Assembly (NCBI GenBank): GCA_027063215.1
Contig: JAMOSE010000018.1
Span: forward strand, 1-18,694
Source of the DNA: Sulfurimonas sp.
GTDB taxonomy: Bacteria > Campylobacterota > Campylobacteria > Campylobacterales > Sulfurimonadaceae
Direction of reading: 5' to 3'
DNA length: 18,694 bases
The translations under genes were made by a program, and so were the position numbers. The notes beneath the pieces are model-generated. The model was not told the origin of the DNA. It searched no databases and saw only the letters and a list, made by a program, of their open reading frames with translations. Shown one piece after another: positions 15,201 to 18,694 of this stretch (position 1 is the first letter of the stretch; each line of letters starts with the position of its first letter).

Positions 15201-16739
15201 ATTTGTTACCTGTGCAAACTTCTGTTTAAAAAAGTCAGTAAAATTTCTCTGTTTGTCAGAAAAAGCAGCAAGCGGTGTATCATCACCCATAGATCCAACA
15301 GCCTCTTTGCCATCAGTAATCATTGGTTCAATAACCTGTTCTACAATCTCTTCTGTAACATTATAAAATTTCTGTTTGCGAACCAATTCATCTTCATCCA
15401 TCGCTTCAGCTTCACTATACTGCTCTTCAACATGTTCTTGAAGATAGATCATATGCTCATTGAGCCATTTCATATATGGATTTGAAGATTTAAGATAGTT
15501 ATCGATCTGATCTGATTTTAATACTTTTCCATATTTAAGATCAAGTCCAAGCATCTCACCTGACTGCAGGCGACCACGTTCTTTAATCTCTTCTTCTTTA
15601 ATATCAACAACACCGTATTCAGATGCAATCAAAAGATTATTGTCATGCGTAATGATATATTTTGAAGGACGAAGACCATTTCTGTCAAGTGCACAACCAA
15701 TATAGCGACCATCTGTTACAGAGAATGCAGCAGGACCATCCCATGCTTCAAATACTGTAGAGAAGTACTCATAAAATGCACGAAGTTCAGGATCCATATG
15801 CGGAGCATTTTGCCATGCTGAAGGGATAAGTGCACGAACTGCTTTAAAGAAATCCATACCATTAACAAGTAAAAACTCTAAAAAGTTATCAGCAGATGCA
15901 GAGTCTGATGCACCAGGCTGTAAAATAGGAAGCAGTCTCGCTATCTCTTCTTGCGTAAATACTTCAGATTTGATAGACTCTGATTTAATAGCAACATTAA
16001 TACGGTTTCCTTCCACAGAGTTGATCTCACCATTATGCGCAACTGCACGAAATGGCTGTGCTAAACGCCACTCTGGAAGTGTATTTGTTGAAAATCTTTG
16101 ATGAAAAAGGGAAAAAGAGATTTTAAATGCTTCATTTTCTAAATCTTTATAGAACTCTTTAATATGTGTAGGCATTACCAGCCCTTTATAAGAGAGAACT
16201 CTACTACTCATAGAAGCGATATAAAAATCTCTGTCATCTACGAGCTTATGCTCTACTTCTTTACGAGAAAGATAGAGTAATGCATCAAATCTGTTTGTAG
16301 CCATAATTGAGTTAGGCACAATAAAGAGTTGAATAATATTTGGAAGTGTTTGTAAAGCTTGCTCACCTAAAGCATTTGTATTTACAGGTACTTCACGACG
16401 AAGTACTACTTTTAAGTCATTATTCGCACAGATTGTTTCTATAGTATCTAAATGCTTCAGATCTTTTGTAAATACAGAAGCAACTGCAAATTGATTTGCA
16501 AGTTCAACTCCGTTTGCTGCGGCTTCCTTGCGCATAAACTCTTCTGGCATAGAGAGCAGCAGTCCACTACCGTCTCCTGTTTTTCCATCAGCTGCAACCG
16601 CACCACGGTGCATCATACGCTCTAGTGCAGTAATAGCATCATTTAGAACCTTACGTGAAGGTTTGTTGTCGATGTTCGCAACAAGACCAAATCCACAGTT
16701 ATCCTTAAACGATCTTAATAAATCATGATGTTCAACCAT
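12300..16739 (-). CDS. gltB: Glutamate synthase large subunit
   Basis: Alpha subunit of GOGAT: hydrolyses glutamine and transfers ammonia through an internal tunnel to 2-oxoglutarate, producing two glutamates; central in ammonia assimilation with glutamine synthetase. In the 1479-residue protein the class II glutamine amidotransferase domain starts at C15 (DNCGFGLV), the nucleophile exposed after removal of a short propeptide. The central domain, the FMN/2-oxoglutarate domain (GGDGGTGAAP near 1040), the 3Fe-4S ligands C-x5-C-x4-C (GCKMLRICHVNKC near 1115) and the C-terminal glycine-rich beta-helix (GGKLYVSGSVG, GGVVVILG) follow. The start is placed at ATG 16737-16739 rather than the in-frame TTG at 16749-16751: the sequence between them contains GGGAG, an ideal ribosome-binding site 5 bases before the ATG. 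gltD follows after 2 bp. Confidence 0.97.
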   Translation of the reverse strand: MVEHHDLLRSFKDNCGFGLVANIDNKPSRKVLNDAITALERMMHRGAVAADGKTGDGSGLLLSMPEEFMRKEAAANGVELANQFAVASVFTKDLKHLDTIETICANNDLKVVLRREVPVNTNALGEQALQTLPNIIQLFIVPNSIMATNRFDALLYLSRKEVEHKLVDDRDFYIASMSSRVLSYKGLVMPTHIKEFYKDLENEAFKISFSLFHQRFSTNTLPEWRLAQPFRAVAHNGEINSVEGNRINVAIKSESIKSEVFTQEEIARLLPILQPGASDSASADNFLEFLLVNGMDFFKAVRALIPSAWQNAPHMDPELRAFYEYFSTVFEAWDGPAAFSVTDGRYIGCALDRNGLRPSKYIITHDNNLLIASEYGVVDIKEEEIKERGRLQSGEMLGLDLKYGKVLKSDQIDNYLKSSNPYMKWLNEHMIYLQEHVEEQYSEAEAMDEDELVRKQKFYNVTEEIVEQVIEPMITDGKEAVGSMGDDTPLAAFSDKQRNFTDFFKQKFAQVTNPPIDPIREKVVMSLNSGFGEVHNILDEIPSHAHRLKSISPIITKEKLEVLKSFGDEKSPSYQSFYKNETFSTAYSGSLREALDSLVAQIIDSVKDDGTRIVILDDSAFSAEKKTIPMAMAVGRINFALLKAKVRHLVSMIAVTGEVVDSHSAAVLIGYGVSAIYPNLLFATAINQLKRKKNSKITIPEALKSVHTALNGGLLKIMSKMGIATIASYRNSGLFDVMGLSREIVEDCFESSHCVVPGLTYEDIDERLEKYHASAFKNDGFKKIFPLNIGGFYKFYTGQEHHDFGPAVIHAIHRMASSGKAEDFAELKKLVEGRGLKMIRDFLDIKSDRKPIDISEVEPKEAIFKRFASAAMSLGSISPEAHETIAIAMNRIGGQSNSGEGGEDKARFATERVSKIKQVASGRFGVTPAYLRSAEEIQIKVAQGAKPGEGGQLPGHKVTPLIGKLRHTVPGVTLISPPPHHDIYSIEDLAQLIFDMKQVNPKARVAVKLVSTVGVGTIAAGVAKAYADKIIISGGDGGTGAAPLTSIKFAGNPWELGLSEAHNALKANNLRSLVELQTDGGLKTGLDVVKAALLGAESYAFGTGVLTIVGCKMLRICHVNKCSVGIATQNEKLREEFFKGHVDQVINYFTLLAEDVRAIMAELGYRTMEEMIGRVDLLKVKEDDFAKKFDFSAVLHKEEGVDTHQQPFNPPFDDNSYEQELLKEAYVAIKHPEHPIRIKSAICNLNRSFGARISGEIAQFYGDEGLKPDTIKINLEGVAGQALGAFLINGVSIYLKGVANDYIGKGMHGGKIIITSENEGEAYSAGGNTCLYGATGGKLYVSGSVGERFAVRNSGAFAIVEGTGDNACEYMTGGVVVILGRTGINFGAGMTGGISFVYDKEHSFIENVNGELVEAVRIDTDEGDEARHYLKRLLKDYVVETGSKKAQDLLENFRVEVRNFWLVKPKNLTKLPLNLENGD

Positions 16740-16829
16740 TTTCACTCCCAAATTTTCAAATTCATGTAAATAATATTACAGTTTAATCTCTTTTTAAAGA
16801 AACTTAGTCTATTTAGACAAAAGTTATTT

Positions 16830-16835
16830 ATTATA
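16830..16835 (-). promoter_or_regulatory. Candidate -10 box and leader of gltBD
   Basis: Perfect minus-strand TATAAT about 90 bp upstream of the gltB ATG, giving a leader of roughly 84 bases. No clear -35. The leader carries two short inverted repeats: GTCTA-TT-TAGAC (16807-16818) near the predicted start of transcription and TGTAA-N6-TTACA (16765-16780). Both are possible protein-binding sites, unverified. Besides these and the recO promoter, the 177-base spacer 16740-16916 shows no coding potential. Confidence 0.45.
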
Positions 16836-16856
16836 CTCTTATTTAGTTTAAGTAAG

Positions 16857-16862
16857 TATAAT
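16857..16862 (+). promoter_or_regulatory. Candidate -10 box for recO
   Basis: Perfect TATAAT in the context TAAGTATAAT, 54 bp before the recO start codon, divergent from and 21 bp beyond the gltB -10 box. The predicted leader is about 48 bases. No -35 box is evident, typical of this phylum. Confidence 0.4.
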
Positions 16863-16916
16863 ATGATTAGTAATATAAGATATTTTTCGTCAATATGAGT
16901 ATAAAGGAAGCACTTA

Positions 16917-17534
16917 GTGAAAGGTTTTATCATAAATCTTAACCGCGTTAAAGAAGAAGATTTAATAGTCACTATTTTATCACGTGGCAGCTTAGAGACG
17001 CTTTACAGATTCTATGGAGCACGTCATGGCACCATCAATCTTGGTTTTATGATCGACTATGAGATAGAACCCTCTGCTAAAAGTACCATTGGACGTTTAA
17101 AAGATGTGATCCATATTGGATATAAATGGATCAATAACAGAGAACTCCTTGGTTTATGGCAAAATTTTACAGCCCTTTTTTATAAACATCTCAAAGATTC
17201 AGAATCGATTGGTGATTTCTATTTTGATCTGCTTGAAAATGCTTCACAAGAGTGGAATCGACAAAATCCAAAACGTGTAGCTGTTGAAGCCTATGTAAAA
17301 CTACTTGAACATGAGGGACGTCTACATAAAGAGATGTACTGTTTTTTATGTTCTGCAAAAATAGAACAAAATATCTCTTTACTCAGAGCATATCTGCCTA
17401 CACATGAAGCATGTTCACACAGCTATTCTATAAATGCAAAAGCACTTCATGAACTGTATGAAAACAAATCTTCTTTCTTTTTAGATGATAAAGAGATAGA
17501 TCGACTCTGGAATCTCTTAATGGAGGGGCTTTAA
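16917..17534 (+). CDS. recO: RecO-family recombination mediator (short Campylobacterota form)
   Basis: RecO anneals single strands and, with RecR, loads RecA onto SSB-coated DNA in gap repair. The N-terminal segment MKGFIINLNRVKEEDLIVTI (1-20) matches the OB-fold opening of RecO (a 'GfIL...v.E.D.iv.il' pattern). The protein has 205 residues, shorter than the usual 230-250. A reduced cysteine site is visible: C142, C145 and C166 (CFLC, then EACSH), probably a remnant of the zinc finger seen in longer RecO proteins. The start is GTG with AAGGAAG 6 bases upstream. It is transcribed divergently from gltB and overlaps the end of magIII tail-to-tail by 18 bp. Divergent RecO sequences are known in this phylum, so the assignment leans on the N-terminus. 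Confidence 0.78.
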   Translation: MKGFIINLNRVKEEDLIVTILSRGSLETLYRFYGARHGTINLGFMIDYEIEPSAKSTIGRLKDVIHIGYKWINNRELLGLWQNFTALFYKHLKDSESIGDFYFDLLENASQEWNRQNPKRVAVEAYVKLLEHEGRLHKEMYCFLCSAKIEQNISLLRAYLPTHEACSHSYSINAKALHELYENKSSFFLDDKEIDRLWNLLMEGL

Positions 17535-18134
17535 AACAGACTTCTTTTTACTGTACTCAACGATCATACCATGGAACTTGGCAAAAGCGAAAAAAAGCGC
17601 TTCTTGAGAAAAATGCTTTTTCAAATCACTCTCTAAAAAATATTTATACTCACTGTATCGTCTAAAAACAATTCCATACTCTTTTAATACTCTTTTGGTA
17701 TAACTATCGACAACCATCTCTGGTCGAAAACAAGCATAACAAAGAATAGCATCAGCACTCTCTTCGCCTATTCCTTTTTGCTCTAAAAGCCAATCTCGTG
17801 AGACACTCTTTTGAAAATTTTCAAACGTACCAAACGTATCTTTAATATTATGTGAGAGTTGCAAAAGTCTTGGTGCTTTTTGATTATAAAATCCACTCGG
17901 TTTTATTTTGATTTTCAATACATCCTCATGCAGTGTTACAAAAGCATCTAATGCTAAAAAGCCTTCTAAATTTTTAAGTGATTTTTCAACATTTCTCCAA
18001 GTTGTATTTTGTGTAAGCACAGCTCCCACAACTACTTCAAATGTTCCTGCATTTGGCCACCAAAACTTTGGAGAATCTTTTAAAAGATCAAGTTTCTCCA
18101 GCTCATTATAAATTTCATAAGCACTTTTTTGCAT
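17517..18134 (-). CDS. magIII: MagIII-type 3-methyladenine DNA glycosylase
   Basis: Base excision repair enzyme of the helix-hairpin-helix/endonuclease III superfamily that removes 3-methyladenine. The 205-residue protein matches Helicobacter pylori MagIII in pattern: the WWP triplet (W25, W26, P27), which in that enzyme lines the base pocket, followed by GAVLTQNTTW (37-46). The hairpin motif is GIGEESADAIL (121-131) and the catalytic aspartate is D143 in VVDSYTKR. The lysine that makes endonuclease III bifunctional (LPGVGRKTA position) is absent here, so it should be a monofunctional glycosylase. The C-terminal 4Fe-4S cysteines of Nth are also missing. It starts at ATG 8 bp downstream of the methyltransferase stop and ends overlapping recO by 18 bp on the opposite strand. 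Confidence 0.9.
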   Translation of the reverse strand: MQKSAYEIYNELEKLDLLKDSPKFWWPNAGTFEVVVGAVLTQNTTWRNVEKSLKNLEGFLALDAFVTLHEDVLKIKIKPSGFYNQKAPRLLQLSHNIKDTFGTFENFQKSVSRDWLLEQKGIGEESADAILCYACFRPEMVVDSYTKRVLKEYGIVFRRYSEYKYFLESDLKKHFSQEALFFAFAKFHGMIVEYSKKKSVLKPLH

Positions 18135-18142
18135 AGAACTCT

Positions 18143-18694
18143 CTAGCAGGCTCTTTTTTTAGCCACAAGTGAAGCTACACGGGTTTTCTCGCCTCTAAGA
18201 TTAATATCTTCTCGTTCTTCATAGTAAATAATATCAAGCCCTATAAACGCATGCAGGAGTTCATTTTGACGTAGAAGATATTCAGGATTTTGTGGATTAT
18301 CAAAATCTCCATGAGCGATAATAAATGTCTCAAAGATCACAACACCATCTGCTTTAAGTGCCTCTTTGATCTGATGGTAAAAACGGCGATTAAGATAGTT
18401 CATATTTATAATAAGATCATACTTGTTTTTTTCCAAATTATACTCATCAAGATCTACTTCAATTTTATGAATATTAGCATCTTCACGTACGTGTGAGAGT
18501 GCATAGTCACTCAGATCCACCGCATCTACTTCAAAACCCTTATCCGCTACAAAATGTGTATTTCTACCTTGTCCACAAGCAATATCAAGAGCATACCCAA
18601 CATTTGCCTCACCAATATATTTCTCTATAATAGGCTCAACATAATCACGAAAAGGCTTCTCCTGATATCTTTTATTCCAACGTTCTTTATCACT
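18143..18694 (-). CDS. Class I SAM-dependent methyltransferase (TehB/thiopurine-MT-like), 5' end off-window
   Basis: The reading frame is open to the right edge, giving 183 residues beginning SDKERWNKRYQEKPF; by comparison with related proteins only a few residues, perhaps just the initiator Met, are missing. Motif I is ALDIACGQGRNTHFVA (about residues 36-51) with the acidic SAM-ribose residue in VDAVDLS (57-63). Motif II/post-II is YDLIINMNYLNRRFY, and DGVVIFETF resembles motif III. The opening W-x-x-R-Y and overall size resemble TehB-like and thiopurine/small-molecule methyltransferases; the substrate is unknown. A GTG at 18518-18520 is not the start, because the SAM-binding motif lies upstream of it. 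It precedes magIII by 8 bp and is probably cotranscribed. Confidence 0.87.
   Translation of the reverse strand, partial: SDKERWNKRYQEKPFRDYVEPIIEKYIGEANVGYALDIACGQGRNTHFVADKGFEVDAVDLSDYALSHVREDANIHKIEVDLDEYNLEKNKYDLIINMNYLNRRFYHQIKEALKADGVVIFETFIIAHGDFDNPQNPEYLLRQNELLHAFIGLDIIYYEEREDINLRGEKTRVASLVAKKRAC

Noticed and set aside
15133..15485. Two overlapping plus-strand frames within gltB
   Set aside because: Antisense to a well-conserved part of gltB; no ribosome-binding site or domain.
16740..16751. TTG start for gltB four codons upstream
   Set aside because: The intervening GGGAG is an ideal ribosome-binding site for the ATG at 16739, and TTG itself has no good site upstream.
16742..16972. 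76-codon minus-strand frame across the gltB-recO spacer
   Set aside because: Low-complexity AT-rich translation (Leu, Ile, Asn, Lys) overlapping both promoters and the recO start; no family resemblance.
1..18694. Mobile elements, CRISPR arrays, prophage genes, tRNA or rRNA, riboswitches
   Set aside because: No transposase or integrase domains, regularly spaced repeats, tRNA-like folds or long structured leaders were seen on either strand.

Overview
The window is AT-rich, tightly packed bacterial chromosome. Thirteen of its fourteen genes are complete and the last runs off the right edge. Gene content points to Campylobacterota (the former Epsilonproteobacteria), most likely a free-living Sulfurimonas/Sulfuricurvum-type relative rather than a host-adapted Campylobacter or Helicobacter. 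The signs are a MagIII-type 3-methyladenine glycosylase, a short RecO, a FliO with a large periplasmic domain next to fliN, and the block accD - rlmH - dksA-like - membrane protein - dus, which I recall as conserved in Campylobacter (around Cj0123c-Cj0127c; from memory, not checked). Promoters look like TATAAT boxes without clear -35 elements, as expected for this phylum.

Layout, left to right. (1) Minus strand, 3574 to 5: a TSUP-family transporter followed by uvrA. (2) Plus strand, 3702 to 5396: a three-gene overlapping flagellar/chemotaxis operon, cheX-like - fliN - fliO. (3) Minus strand, 10770 to 5402: a seven-gene run of accD, short thiE, rlmH, dksA-like, a two-helix membrane protein, dus and a 385-residue protein of unknown function. 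Gaps or overlaps are a few bases throughout, so it looks like one transcription unit. It starts at an extended -10 promoter buried in a perfect 20-bp palindrome. (4) Minus strand, 16739 to 10915: gltB and gltD, the two glutamate synthase subunits, ending in a clear intrinsic terminator. (5) Plus strand, 16917 to 17534: recO, divergent from gltB. (6) Minus strand, 18694 to 17517: a SAM methyltransferase (5' end off-window) and magIII, whose end overlaps the end of recO by 18 bp.

Functionally this is core-genome territory: DNA repair (uvrA, magIII, recO), nitrogen assimilation (gltBD), fatty acid initiation (accD), cofactor synthesis (thiE), ribosome and tRNA modification (rlmH, dus), growth control (dksA-like) and motility (cheX, fliN, fliO). 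I see no mobile element, CRISPR array, prophage, toxin-antitoxin pair, rRNA or tRNA, and no gene-free stretch longer than 177 bases. Nothing looks like a wholly new system. The best leads are the palindromic operator candidate at the accD promoter, the CheX-type phosphatase fused by overlap to fliN, and the unknown 385-residue protein with a degenerate PD-(D/E)XK-like motif. Four genes start at non-ATG codons (uvrA and accD with TTG, dksA-like and recO with GTG).
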